Below, one piece after another: positions 51,547 through 63,302 of a DNA stretch of 64,000 bases. The DNA is from Ifrita kowaldi (lineage: Eukaryota > Chordata > Aves > Passeriformes > Cinclosomatidae). The DNA is taken from assembly GCA_013398055.1 (NCBI GenBank), contig VZRS01004071.1:186001-250000 (forward strand). The letters are read 5' to 3'. A model generated the notes under the pieces. That model worked only from the letters and a program-made list of their open reading frames with translations. It was not told where the DNA came from and did not search any database. A program made the position numbers and the translations under genes. The stretch's first letter is position 1. Every line of letters begins with the position of its first letter.

Positions 51547-52384
51547 TTCTATCAGGCTTGGGACTGTGGCCACTTTCCTGGCAAGCTTGTTCCAGTGCCC
51601 AACCACCCTCTGCCTCTGGCTGAAGAAACTCTTTCTAATATCTAAAGTAAACATCCCCTAAACCTCCTCTGACACAACTTCAGGCCATTTCCTCAGGCCC
51701 TGTCACTGGTCACCACAGAGAGGAAATCAGTGTCTGCCCCTCTGCTTCCCATCACAAGGAATGAGGTCTCCCCTCAGTCTCCTCTTCTCCAAGCTGAACA
51801 GACCAGGTGACCTCAGCCACTCCTCACACGGCTTCCCCTCAAAGCCCTTCACCATCTTTGTTACCCTCCTTTGGACACTCTCTAAAAGCTTAATGTCTTT
51901 CTTATATTGAGGCACCCAAAACTGCCCCCAGGACTCGAAGTGAGGCCGCCCCAGTGCAGAGCAGAGCAGGACAATCCCCTCCCTTGCCCAGCTGGCGATG
52001 CTGTCCCTGATGCCCCCCAGGACAGGGATGGCCCTCCTGGCTGCCAGGGACTGCTGACTCATGTTCAACTTTCCATAGACCAGGACCACCAGGTCCCTTT
52101 CCACAGTGCTGCTTTCCAGCTTCTCATTCCCCAGTCTGTCCCCACAACCAGGACTGTCCCATCCCTGGTGCAGAATCCGGTTCCCGTGTTGAACTTCATA
52201 TTGTTGGTTATTGGGTGATTGCCCAGTCCTCTAATTTGTTGAGGTCTCTCTGCAGGGCCTCCCTGCCCTGGAGGGAGTAAACAGCTCCTCCCAGTTTTGT
52301 ATCATCTGCAAACTTGCTTAGTATCCCTTCCAGTTCTGCATCCAAGTCATTTATGACAATTTTGAAGAGCACAGGGCCTAAGAA
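51547..52384 (-). mobile_element. CR1 retrotransposon, copy C, minus strand, to its 5' truncation
   Basis: This repeats 50708-51545. The minus frame 51727-52104 is the same 125-aa ORF2 C-terminal fragment with the P allele. Copy C runs into unique sequence at about 52385, giving the real 5' truncation point. Collapsing A, B and C gives one CR1 of roughly 960 bp. Confidence 0.93.
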
Positions 52385-53909
52385 AGATCTATGTTTCCAT
52401 GACCAAAATTGCCTGAGACACCCTTGCTATGTAGGATATGCCAGCCCCGAGCTGACCAGGGCTGATCTAGACTGCAACTGGGTCAGTGCACAGACATTTG
52501 AGAACTGCAAAACTCACCCCTGCTGAGAAGAGAGGGAGGGTAAATCAGGGATGAATTGAGAAAAGAAAAACACGTATTCACATATCCATATATTCTTCCC
52601 AGGGATGGGAAGAAACATAAGTGGCCAAAGATGGAGAAGAGGCAGCTCTGCCACAGCTCTACCCACGCAGCTTTAAGTGACTGATCTCCATTCTTACAGT
52701 ATGGTTATGGTATGTTTTACAGTATGCACTGAATTTTAATTTTTCTGTGCAGATTTCACAGCCTTCCTTCCTCCTGTGGCTTTTACTACCCAGGAAGGGA
52801 GAGAGGCGGAACAAAAAGCTGCAAACCGAAGGGAGTGTGGGTGTGAGGGGGTTTATGTGTGCTTTGAGTTTGAAGCTTTGGCCTGAAAAGAGGTATTTTT
52901 GTTAACAGACTACAAAAGATGGATGATTTGCTGTACTGAAGAAGTTCGAAACTCCTGCAACGTCAACACAGTTCATTGAAAGTTAAGAGGGGGCGTGTTA
53001 TTTTTAGGTGCTAAGTAATTCACAACATTTTGTGTTTAAAATAAAATATTCATCTGTATCATTATGAGTCATCTTTGTTCAGATAGTTTACTAAAATATT
53101 CTCCTTATGTAATACTATCATCCAGCATGCCTGAGACCTCTGTTTTATTTTAAAGTTGGTGTACAACAGAAAATCAACAGATATATTTGTGTTTTTAAGG
53201 TTAATGGTGAAGTGAAACAATATTCCAGGTATAGTCACTATTAACAAGTTGTAAAATGTTGACTTCTCTTGCTATATTTTCAAATATTCTGTGTCCTTTC
53301 TATTATTATTTTTCTTCTGCAATTTATGTGCTGTACTCCTGCAGCCAGGAACATGTGTTTCCAATTACTTGAGCTTTCCATACCAGCTTTGCGTTCAATA
53401 GCAACATTTTTTTTAAGGTACAGCTCCTCCTCCCACAGAAGTTAATATTCCTCTCCTTTTTCACACAGCTAACAGCAGTGGCTCTTGATTTCAGGCTTAT
53501 TTTAGAAATCATTTGATTTGGAGCTCCCCCAGACAAGAATATTACTTTCTTCTAAACTTCTTGTACATTTTAAGTGAGAAAACCAAGGTTTCATATTGAA
53601 TGTATGGGAAGTCTTGAAGCAAGAGAGGGAAAACTGATGTAATCCAGTCCGCCTTGCATGACATTTTCTCTAGTTTCTTATACAGCAAAGAATCCAATTT
53701 GACCACTAGAGCCATAAGGGTAGAAATATGAGACATCATCCCATCCTTAAAATTCATGCTTAGGCCTTACAAATCCCACTCCTGAAGCATCTGTGCAACC
53801 TGTGTCCGAGTAATGTGTTGTAAGGTCACACACTGTGATTATGACCATTTGTACATGGAGAATTGAGGCAGATACATGTTTTTGCCTCTGTGTTGGCTTA
53901 GGGCTCAAG
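52385..53909. other. Unique non-coding DNA, AT-rich at 53000-53330
   Basis: No gene or transposon was recognised. The frames on the minus strand (53062-53247, 53324-53536, 53542-53757) are short and unrelated to known proteins. Confidence 0.5.
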
Positions 53910-54233
53910 CCTGTATTTGACTTTTCTGCTCAGTTCTGGGACCTACTATTAAAGAGGGATCTGGAGGTCCTTGAATATTTCCTGAGGAGAGCAACAAAGC
54001 CAGTTAATGGGCTGGAAGTCATGTCCTGTGAGGAGCAGCTGAGGGCTTTGGGTTTGTCTTGTTTGGAGAAGAGGAGGCTGAGGGGTGACCTTGTGCTCTC
54101 TAACAGCTTTCTGAGGAGGGGAGGGGGAGGTGGAGGTACTGAGCTCTTCTCCCTGGGATCCATTGTTAGGACATGGAAATGGTTTAAACCTGTACCAGGG
54201 GAGGTTTAGACTTGATATTAGGAAGCATTTCAT
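53910..54233 (+). mobile_element. CR1 retrotransposon, outer element, left part, plus strand
   Basis: From CTGTATTTGAC and CAGTTCTGGGACC the sequence reads as CR1 ORF2 C-terminal coding on the plus strand. The frame 53835-54209 contains MSCEEQLRALGLSCLEKRRLRGDL. It continues into the 3' region (CCAGGGGAGGTTTAGACTTG, ATATTAGGAAGCATTTC), where it is cut by a second CR1. Its continuation is at 54703-54878. Confidence 0.9.
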
Positions 54234-54702
54234 GGAATCATAGAGTCATTTTAGGTTGGGAAAGACTTTTAAGATCTTCAAGCCCAACCATCAACCCAAC
54301 ACTTCCAAGTTACCATTGAACTATGGTAAAATACTACTAACCCTAAGTGCCATATTTACATGTCTTTTAAATACCTCTAGGGATGATGACTCAACCACTT
54401 CCCTTGGAAATCTGTTCCAATGCTTAACTACCCTTTCTGTGAATATTTTTTTCTAGTGTCCAATCTAAATCTTCCGTAGTGCAACATGAGGCCATGTCCT
54501 GTCTCACTTGTTACCTGGGAGAAGAGATCAAACCCCACCTGGCCACAACCTCTTTCAGGGAGTTGTAGAGAGCAATAAGGTCCCTCCTGAGCCTCCTTCT
54601 GTCTCCAGGCTAAACACCCCCAGCTCCCTCAGCTGCTCATCATAGGACTTGTGCTCTAGACCCTTCCCCAGCTGCTTCGCCCTTCTTTCAACATGCTTCA
54701 GA
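54234..54702 (-). mobile_element. CR1 retrotransposon, inner element, minus strand
   Basis: The sequence begins AATCATAGAGTCATTTTAGG and GGGAAAGACTTTTAAGATC, the complement of a CR1 3' end. It runs through CCACTTCCCTTGGAAATCTG and AGGTCCCTCCTGAGCCTCC to CTTCAACATGCTTCAG-like sequence. It is about 470 bp, 5'-truncated, and inserted in the opposite direction within the 3' region of the outer CR1. Confidence 0.9.
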
Positions 54703-54878
54703 GGGTAACAAAACAGTGGAACAATCTTCCAAGAGGGGTGGTCAACACTACAAGCTGGTCAGTGTTTAAGACGCCCTCAATCACATGCTTTAACTCTTGG
54801 TCAGCCCTGAAGTGGTCAGGCAGATGGACTAGATGAGCATTTTAGGTCCCTTCCAACTGAAATATCCTATTCCATTGA
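54703..54878 (+). mobile_element. CR1 retrotransposon, outer element, right part, plus strand
   Basis: AGGGTAACAAAACAGTGGAAC, AAGAGGGGTGG, GGACTAGATGAGCATTTTAGG and CCCTTCCAACTGAAATATCC form the rest of the CR1 3' region of the outer element. It ends near TATTCCATTGATC, a decayed version of the CR1 terminal octamer array. Confidence 0.87.
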
Positions 54879-57800
54879 TCATCTGCATCAATTAGACATT
54901 GGCTCCCACTCAGGCTTCAGTCTGAGAAAGGCCAGGGGCTCACCATACAGAGAAAATTCAGGCACAGAGCTGCAAATTGAGATGCAGACCTTACAGACAG
55001 TGCAAACATAACCAACATAAATACCTAACAAGAAAATGGACCCCAACCTGAGTCACAGTTCATCAAGGTAAGAGGTGTAGCCAGAGAGACCCAGGTTGTG
55101 TCTTGTCTAAGCAGAAGGTACGAGGCAATGTATGAGTGGAGTGGAGTAGGGTTACTGCACATCCCTTCATCCTGCTTCAGGTTGGGATTAAGCCAAAACA
55201 CAACTAGACAGCAGTTTGGAAGTGCCCTGGGATTTGTCATTTTAAGTGAAGTTTGGGTGATTTGACCAAGGCCAGCGTAAGAGCTTGAACTTGGCATTAT
55301 CTATGAATCTCCCTAATGAGACTTCATTAACAATTTAATCTGCTTTCTGGGACTGGACAGGTAGGACAAGCCACTGGGGCAGAGTGTGGTCTGGGCCCCA
55401 GGCAGCAGAAAGGCTGGTCAGAAGGTGTTAAGGTGTTTGGAATAGGTTATAAACCTCTGGCTTTTGGTCACTGAGTAACCAAAGATTGACTAGCAGATCT
55501 CTCACCTGACCTTCGCAAGAGGAAAAGTCACGAACCCTCATTTGTATGAGAAGAACCACATGAACACTACTTTACGGTTTCCCTGAGCATCAGGAATATG
55601 GGTACCTCCTTCTGGAGTACAAAGCTAGTGAGGCAGTGTGTGCTGAAATTACAGGGTAGGAAGGCAAGATATTTAGCCCAAGAAGAGTCATTCAGAAAGG
55701 GGATTAATTAATGTTTGGTGTTGTATGATCTTCCTCCATGGATGTGATTTGTAGCCCTAAAACAGATTCTGTGTTGGAAAGCCCCAATGATAACATGGCA
55801 GAGCATAAATGAGATCCTAGATGAGCCAGGATGAGTGTTTCAACTGTTGAACACTTGCAAAGGGATTCACAGCAAGTGAGAGTGGGATGAAGGCAGCCAC
55901 CACCTCCCACAAGACACGAAGGAGCTTTTCCCAAAGAAGAGTCTATAACCAGAGTGTAAGCAGCCAGAAGAATGATGTCATGAAAAGAAATATGGAAATG
56001 AGACATCTGCAGAGCTTATTCCTCCTTTGGAGAAGTGCTGCAGTCTCTGTGACAACAGAAAGTCTCTTCTCTAATCATTACTTCTCCCCACAAACCTCTC
56101 TGGTGCTGGCCCCCAGTGCATTGGTAGTGGAGGACAAGTACTGCAGCCCTTTCTGAGCATGGGATACAGCACTTTCTGACTCACTGGCTCTAACAGAGGC
56201 CACGCTGCCACCAACACTGTCCTGTTTTTCTCCCTGCAAAAGTCACATCTTTCTGCAGCAGTCCCAACCTTCTGCTGGGCTATCTCCTTCTCATCTACAT
56301 ACATCGGGGCCATAACAGACAAGACTTCTATTTTATCCTTCGGCTTTGTTTCTCAGTCCTGTTTCCTCACCAGCATTTGAGGGTTTGGATTTTGATGACA
56401 CACACACATATGCATATGCATGAAAATCTAAACTCCTAATCAATTACAGCCATGGAGAAAAAAAATGGATTTGAGTTTATCTTCCTCTTTGTAGGCATGT
56501 TTCCATGATAGCCATCCTCTGTTTCCAAAAGTTGTGAATACAATTAGAGATAACATTATTATTATTAACATTTTAATTTTCTGGACCACTCTAAAGCTCT
56601 CCAGGCTAACAACTCATGCACACAGCCTATGTTGCCTACAAATATTCAGCGCTTAGAGCATGTGATGCTTGCAGCATTTGTAACAGTGTTGACTCTCACA
56701 TGTCTATGACAAGTCTCATGGCACCCATCCATACTTCCAAATGCTCAGCTCCTTGTGATAAGGGATTGACAAGAAATATAGCACTAATTTTTATGTATAC
56801 ATTTAGCCTACTTAAAATAGCTTAAAATAATTACTCATATGACCAAAGACCCAGATCATGAGAAGCTTACGTTTCTTTTTTTTAAAAATCCCCTAATTGC
56901 TAAACCAATCTGGTGATCAACTGGGATTTGTCATAGTGATTGTTAATGTCTGGAATTCTTGAGTTCTATTTGTCATTTAACTTTTCTGTAGCAAACCAAT
57001 GACAACACATTGAGGAGGCATCTTTTTCAACCATTTTTAGAAAGGAAACCAAGGAAAAGTTTGGTGACAATTGGAGAATAAGCCTGGTGTGATGCTCACA
57101 TGTCCAAGGCATCCTTCCAACCCAGCCCTTTCAGCACAACTGACATCCCGGAAACCTATAGTGAACGATGTAGAGAGACTCAGATTTCTCCACACAACAT
57201 TTTTCTTGTAACTTTGGTCTGTGGTGCATAATTCAACTTATAGTTCTCCCTAAACATTATCTGGACTGTCCACATATCTTTGGCAACAGATGAAGTCAGC
57301 AGCTACTGTGACACCAGGGGACCTCTCTAGGTGACATCTGCTTTCTTTAGTACCCTTTACTGTATATTTCTATACAGCATTTTTTGAGCAGAGACAGTAA
57401 AAAATTGTTTGTACGTCTTTGCTTTCCTCCCTTCACATGCCACATTGGAAAGAAAATAGCGAGGGGAAGAGGACTATGAAAATATTCCCCATTTTTGCCA
57501 TTGTAACACGGAACAATGAAGGAGAGGCAAAAAAAGAAATGCTTCAGGGTTTGGGTTTTTTTCTTATTTAAAAAAAGAAAACTCTAAAAACAGTTGAAAA
57601 TGAAACATGCACTGCCTCCTGTGCATTAATGCAGCCTGTAGCTACCACCAAGGGTCAAGTGCTTCTTGACAAGGCAGTTTCTACTGCCCAGACCTTTTCA
57701 GAACGTCAAGAGGTGCTATTTGCTTAATAAATGTACAAACATGTCGTTAAACCTGTTAGAACACAGCTTCTGCTGTATTTCACTGAATGAACAGTGGAGA

Positions 57801-60800
57801 AAGTGACAATGTTTCTTGTGTAATGTAAGAGCACATGGTTTGCCGCTGGATGGAGGGGGCTTGGTGCTTTTCCTAGTGCAACATTGCCAGCAGGGATGCT
57901 GATCTCAAAAGTAAACCTCCTTGGCTGCTCATTTGGGAAGGAGCAGGACTAGTAATAAAAGTGGCAGGGATCTCCAAGGAAATGTTAAAATTGAAAGCCA
58001 GTGCACAAAGAGATATGTTTTGTAGCACAGCAAGAAGTCTCTAAACAAGTTAATTACTGAAGTTTTCAAGAAAAAATAGTATTTATAGCTTATGGTAAGT
58101 TGTGTCAGTGTTTATGAAATCCTTTTGGACAGTGTTTTCTACTCATTTTTCTCTAATGTTTGCAAAGTTTTAGTATACGCTGTAGTAAATCCAGATAGAG
58201 TCACAGTGTGATTGGAGAACTTGGTTTAGCGTGTCACAGTATTTCTCTGGCATCCAGTTTTTGGTAGCTAGAGAGAAAGACGTCTAGGGTAGCTGAGCCA
58301 CAGGGCTGGCCATGCTCAAAAGGGAAAGTAAATTAGTTTCATGTGACTATATTAAGACATTTTTTTCAAGGATGTAAAGCCTCTGGGTGACTGAAGGGTG
58401 GAGAATGACAAAACTGGGACCTGAGATTTCTTTCTCCAAATGTTTTATTTATTCTGTTGAAATCTTCTCCAAATCCAATACATAGGGCAGTAAAGAACTG
58501 GTCTTTCTTTCAAATCTATAATGAAAAAAATAAAATTTCCTAACTATTATAATGACAGGGCTTGTCATTGGCACATGAAAAATAACAGAGCTTGGGGCCT
58601 TATAGGTTGATGATAACTTTCTTGTTCACGATCTCAATAATGATTTCATGTGCTTTATCTTTCACATGCATATCTAAACCCTTTTAATCTTTAATGAACT
58701 GATTTGTCTTAATTCAGTAGCCACAGAGTTCTTTGTGGAAGAAGTGACAATTTTGTCATCAGCTCTAGGAATACACAAAGCTACATCCTGAGGATGCAGA
58801 ACAAGTGATCAGAAAGCTCAGCTGCTGCAGGTACATCAACGGTGGAGTGGTAAAGGGTTTTTCCCAATTTAAAAGCAAGCATCTTCACATCTGTACTGTG
58901 TAAGGCTCCTGGCTTTTTTTTTTCCTAAGGTGATGGGAGATTTTTTGCAGCTGCTGCTCCTTTCCAGGGATCTTGATCTACTCTTTAGCTTTGATAACTC
59001 TGCTTGCTTGAGTTTGAAGATTTCTTTCTACCCCATTTTGGCTAGAATGTTTCTGTATAGTTTATTATTGTCAGCTTCATTATTTTGCCTACCATGCTGT
59101 CCCTGTTCTCTGTTTTGCCAAGACTGACAATTACACCTTTCTGCAGAGTTTTTCAACAGAAATGTTTCATAAAATTAAACTTTTCACAATAAGCACAACA
59201 TTTTTTTCTACTTATTTTTTTAACTAAAAAACCAGAAAAGTATAATACTTTTTGTGGTTCTGTATTGAAATTGTTGGAGATGTATTATAAACTGACAGTT
59301 TTCCATTGAATAGAAATTATTTCCCTCCCCCCCCGCTTTGAAATTTTTCTAGACAGAACCCCAGTTCTAGCAGCAAGCGCTTGCTCTTCTGCTTATAGCC
59401 TATTGAAGGTAGCTGGAGGACGCTGGTCCTTTTAATTATTGCTTTATCCCCTCTCACCTTGACCTAACTCTGCCCTAGTAGGGAATGTTTGCCTACCTCT
59501 AACTGATTTACAGCAGATGTTAGTGGTAATAAATTATATCCCACTTCCCCCAGCTCCTTTTTTTCTCCAGAGCTGCTTGAATGTTTTCAAATGAAAAGTC
59601 TCTCAATCTTAAAAGGCGCTTTTATTTTCAAAATGCATATTTTGAAATTTTATGCCTGTTTTCTCATTTTTTTAAAAAATCTTTTTTCAATTATACTGAA
59701 ATGGCTGCATTTTATACCTTTTCTCTATTTTTTACTTTCCTCTTGCTACTGTAAAGTGTGTCACTAAGGGGAAAATACAAGAAAAGAGAAGGCGAAAAAT
59801 ACCGTGACAACAGAAGAACTTCTACGGAAAAAAAGTGAATAACTGAAATAACTCACTGGCAAAGCACATGGAACAAGAAAGAAAAGAAAAAAGTTCAACC
59901 CCGACATGTTTTAATTTTTCCCTGTTTTTCCACCAGTTCGCTCCTGACATCATCAAGCAACCATTTGGTCCTTGTTTCACGCAGCACGTGCTAGGCAAGG
60001 CAGATGACTTCATGCCTCTAAAGTCAAGTATTTGTTCTACCAGCTCTTTGCACAGACGCAGCCACCAGTGCTCCAACCATGCTCACAGTGGCTGACCTCC
60101 ATCACCAGCCTCACGCTTTCTAAAAAGCAGTAGGAGAATGACTGGGAACATGAGAACACAACTTGAAAGATATTTTCTGCATCAAGAATTAGGCTGGGGA
60201 CCAGCGGAGAGTTCCTGAGGAAGGGATGCCCCCAAAGCCCCATTTTCTACCCCAGTTCTATTCCCAGGCTCCCTGCAGCCAACACAACCTAACTCCATAG
60301 TCCAGGCATGATGTCCAGGCCTGGCCACTTCCAGGGAATGCTGTAACAAATGCTGGTTTGCCAGAGCTTCTGTCTTTGAAATAACAAGAAGAAACACACT
60401 GCAAGTAGTAGAAGGTGCTGAAGGAAGCCTTTTCCTATAGTGCTCCTATTCTGTTCCTAGCAGGAACCTTAATATAATGATACAGGTTAATATTGCATGT
60501 GGGACTTACATTAGGGCCATTTCAGATGAGCTGATTGCCAGCGCCTTAAGCGAGGACACCAGTCAGTGGATATTACCTCTGTGTCTAATTACTTCCACCA
60601 GCAAGTGAAATTCAAGGTACTAATTTCTATCTTTTTTTTTTAATTTCTAGGAAGTCTTAGAAGAATCAGAAAATCTAAAGACATGATGTTTTCTTTCTGA
60701 CATGTTTAGGCAGGACTGTCCCAAAATGTCAGTTTTCAGAGAGAGGAAGCATTTTTGGAAGCGGGCCCTTGCCTTAGGAGTCCATAACCTTTGGAAAGCA

Positions 60801-61205
60801 GAGAAGTCTGCAATTGTCCTCCTCCAGAAAACACAGTGATGTCCCCATTCTGCAAACATGCAGGGCTTAATTGTGTGTGTGTGTGCATGCTTATAATACT
60901 ATGAATTTAAATTTGGCAGCTCTCATGTAAACTTCACTTTATTAATTACATCTGTGGGAGCAAGGGGTCAGTTCTATGCAATATTATTGCTTCTCCTCGC
61001 TTTTGTAACTAGCTAAGAGCTTTACATTAATAGTGTAACCAAGGTAGATCATATAAAAGAAATAAATTAAGAAACCTAAAAGTGATATTTCTAAGGATGA
61101 CAAGTGAACCACAAGACACAAAGAGCAAAATCTGTATTCCAAAAGTAACCAACCAAACAGGCTTCATCTTCATTTTGCTAGGGACTGCAGAGTTTGTTCC
61201 TTGGT
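54879..61205. other. Unique AT-rich non-coding DNA
   Basis: No gene, RNA or transposon was recognised over about 6.3 kb. The stretches 56830-58700 and 59140-59760 are AT-rich with poly-T and poly-A runs and almost no long open frame. A non-repetitive stretch at 60500-60625 is a weak candidate for conserved non-coding DNA. Confidence 0.5.
60871..60886. repeat. (GT)n microsatellite
   Basis: Seven to eight GT units followed by GCATGC. Confidence 0.75.
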
Positions 61206-61285
61206 TCACAGAACCATAGGACAGTTTGGGTTGGAAGGGACCTTAGAGGTCATCTAATTCCAACCCCTCTGCCATGGAACTAGAT
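61206..61285 (-). mobile_element. Short CR1 3' fragment, minus strand
   Basis: CACAGAACCATAGGACAGTTTGG, GGTTGGAAGGGACCTTAGAGG and TCATCTAATTCCAACCCC form the complement of the CR1 3' end. Only about 75-80 bp are recognisable before the match fades, so this is a very short 5'-truncated insertion. It is the least mutated CR1 3' end in the window by eye. Confidence 0.9.
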
Positions 61286-62448
61286 TCGTTGACAAAATGG
61301 CATAAAGGGGGTCCCCACTGCACCAGTCTGGAGTAAATCATAGCTGGGACTCTGCAAATATCCCACAGACAGCCATAGAAATCTTGTGTTACAGTAAGAG
61401 AGAAGTGGAAAAAGAACCAGGTAAAACTACCCCAGGACTACCAGGTATCCAGAGTCAGTGGCACACAGGAGTTCAGGCACGTTGCTGTGGGGTTCAGGGT
61501 GCATCTCCTTCTCAGAGGAGGAAAATCATGCACTTTTTCACAAAAGCAGCACCGTGTAGAAATCAGTGGAGTTAAAAAAGGAGAGGGCAGGGCTGAATGC
61601 AGGGTTGCTGCTCAGACTTCTGAGCACTCAGGCTGTGGAGCCCCGCGGGCAGCTTGTGTTTCCAGGCATCTCATATCGCAGATCTGATTTCAGGCTCAGC
61701 CATGGGCAGGCAATGGGTTAACAGGGACGCTGCACGTTAACTGTATCTGTGGAGATTATGGCATGTTTATCCAGTGTTCAGATTTCCTGAGTGTTTGGAT
61801 TTCCTGAAATCCCTGCTATCAGCCCAAGTGCTGTCCAGTGAGCAGACCTTTTTCTCTCTCTTCCCCCCATCCCCCCCCTTTTTTTTTTTAACTTTGCTCA
61901 CATGGTAGGTTTTCCTTCCTGCTCTCTTTCCATTTGTAGTGCCTGTGTCTCCTCACCGGTCAGGACATTTATGGATGCTGATCAACAGTCTTAGACTCCA
62001 GAACTCTGAGGATTGCCGTACATTGGATTTCCTTTTTATTATTATATCTTTATTTCACTTTATTTTATCATTTTGCGGCAAGAAAACCTGAAGAAACATG
62101 CTCTTTTTCAGCTGCCTATGGGAGAATATGTTTTAGTCTGAGATGGAATAATGGCCTTAGGCTTGAGGACCAAATCTGGAATGGGAATTCAGACTGCACA
62201 CGTCCTGGTGAGTTACAGCGCGTCGGGGCTGAGCATGGCTGGTAACGAGCAGCTCAGAGACAGGGACAAAGGCTCAGCCCGTCCATTCAATGTGGCTGCG
62301 GAGCAAACTGCAAAAAGCAGATGGGTGAAGCTGAAGCCAGAACTTTTTCCAAAAAAACCCCCTGAAGTCCAGTTTTCATTCCTGAAAATACACACTCTGC
62401 TCCACAGCCCACATGATGTCTAGGTAAACTTCATAGCAAAATGTGCAA

Positions 62449-62556
62449 GGCCGGATTCTGTGAGTCCTTTCTCATGTAAGTAACTTTTACTCACATAAAC
62501 AACCTCAGTGACTTTAAAAAGAGCTCATGTAAGAAAGGACTTGCAGAATGGGGCCC
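62449..62556. repeat. Old hairpin-forming repeat, 108 bp
   Basis: The left arm (62449-62483) reads GGCCGGATTCTG and AGTCCTTTCTCATGTAAG. The right arm (62522-62556) reads CTCATGTAAGAAAGGACT and GCAGAATGGGGCCC. The arms are imperfect reverse complements over about 32 bp with a loop of about 40-45 bp. It matches an old palindromic repeat I remember as common in turtle, crocodile and bird genomes ('gggccagattctgcaatcctttactcacatgagta...'). The arrangement suggests a MITE-like or folded SINE-like element. No target duplication was identified. Confidence 0.7.
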
Positions 62557-63267
62557 ACATTGTAAATTGCAATGTCTCGCTCACGGCAAAAATTAATTTT
62601 AAAAGAAAAATTAGCATTTTCTAATTGTCTTTGCATGTTTCCTTGGACTTTTACATTTTATTCTGGATCTAGATTTAAGTTTTAAGAAGAATCTGTGTGC
62701 CAACTATTTGCCCTATTGTCTCTTAAATAAGTTTGCAGTAGGAGTGACAGTGTATTCCATGCAGCAATGTTCCGGGAGGCCAGAAAGGGGCTTTCTGTTG
62801 TTGGAGGGAAAATGCTGAGTGCTGTGCTGCTCTGAATGAACTGGAAAGCTGCATTCAGACATGGGGCTTAGCTAAGGTTTTAGCTTCATTTTTGGATGTG
62901 AGAGTTCATGATGACGTTATCAGCCTTAGGTGGTTTTAGCTAAACCATAGTCACAAATGCAATGAGTTGAGCAGTCTCAAAATCAGTGACTCAGAATTTG
63001 AAAAGAAAAAAAATCTTCTTTTCAGGCCTCTTTGAAGCAGATTTCATTATTGGCATCCACAGAACTGTTGCTGGAGTAAATTGTGGAAGATAAAGCATCA
63101 TCACGGTTGCAACTTTTGTTCTGACCCATGGCTGGAGGCTGTGGTTGTGCTGAACATTCCTGAGCTACTCATTGGACCCAGTCCAGGGATTTGATTCTCT
63201 AATTGTAGGGAAAAAACTTGATTCAGGAATTGCTTAGATGTAGGGAAACGTCTATAGGAAAACCAGC

Positions 63268-63302
63268 TTTTTATAGTAATTTTATTTTTTATAGTAATTT
63301 TA
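63268..63302. repeat. Tandem repeat, about 17-18-bp unit, two copies
   Basis: TTTTTATAGTAATTTTA occurs twice, the second time with one extra T. Confidence 0.85.
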
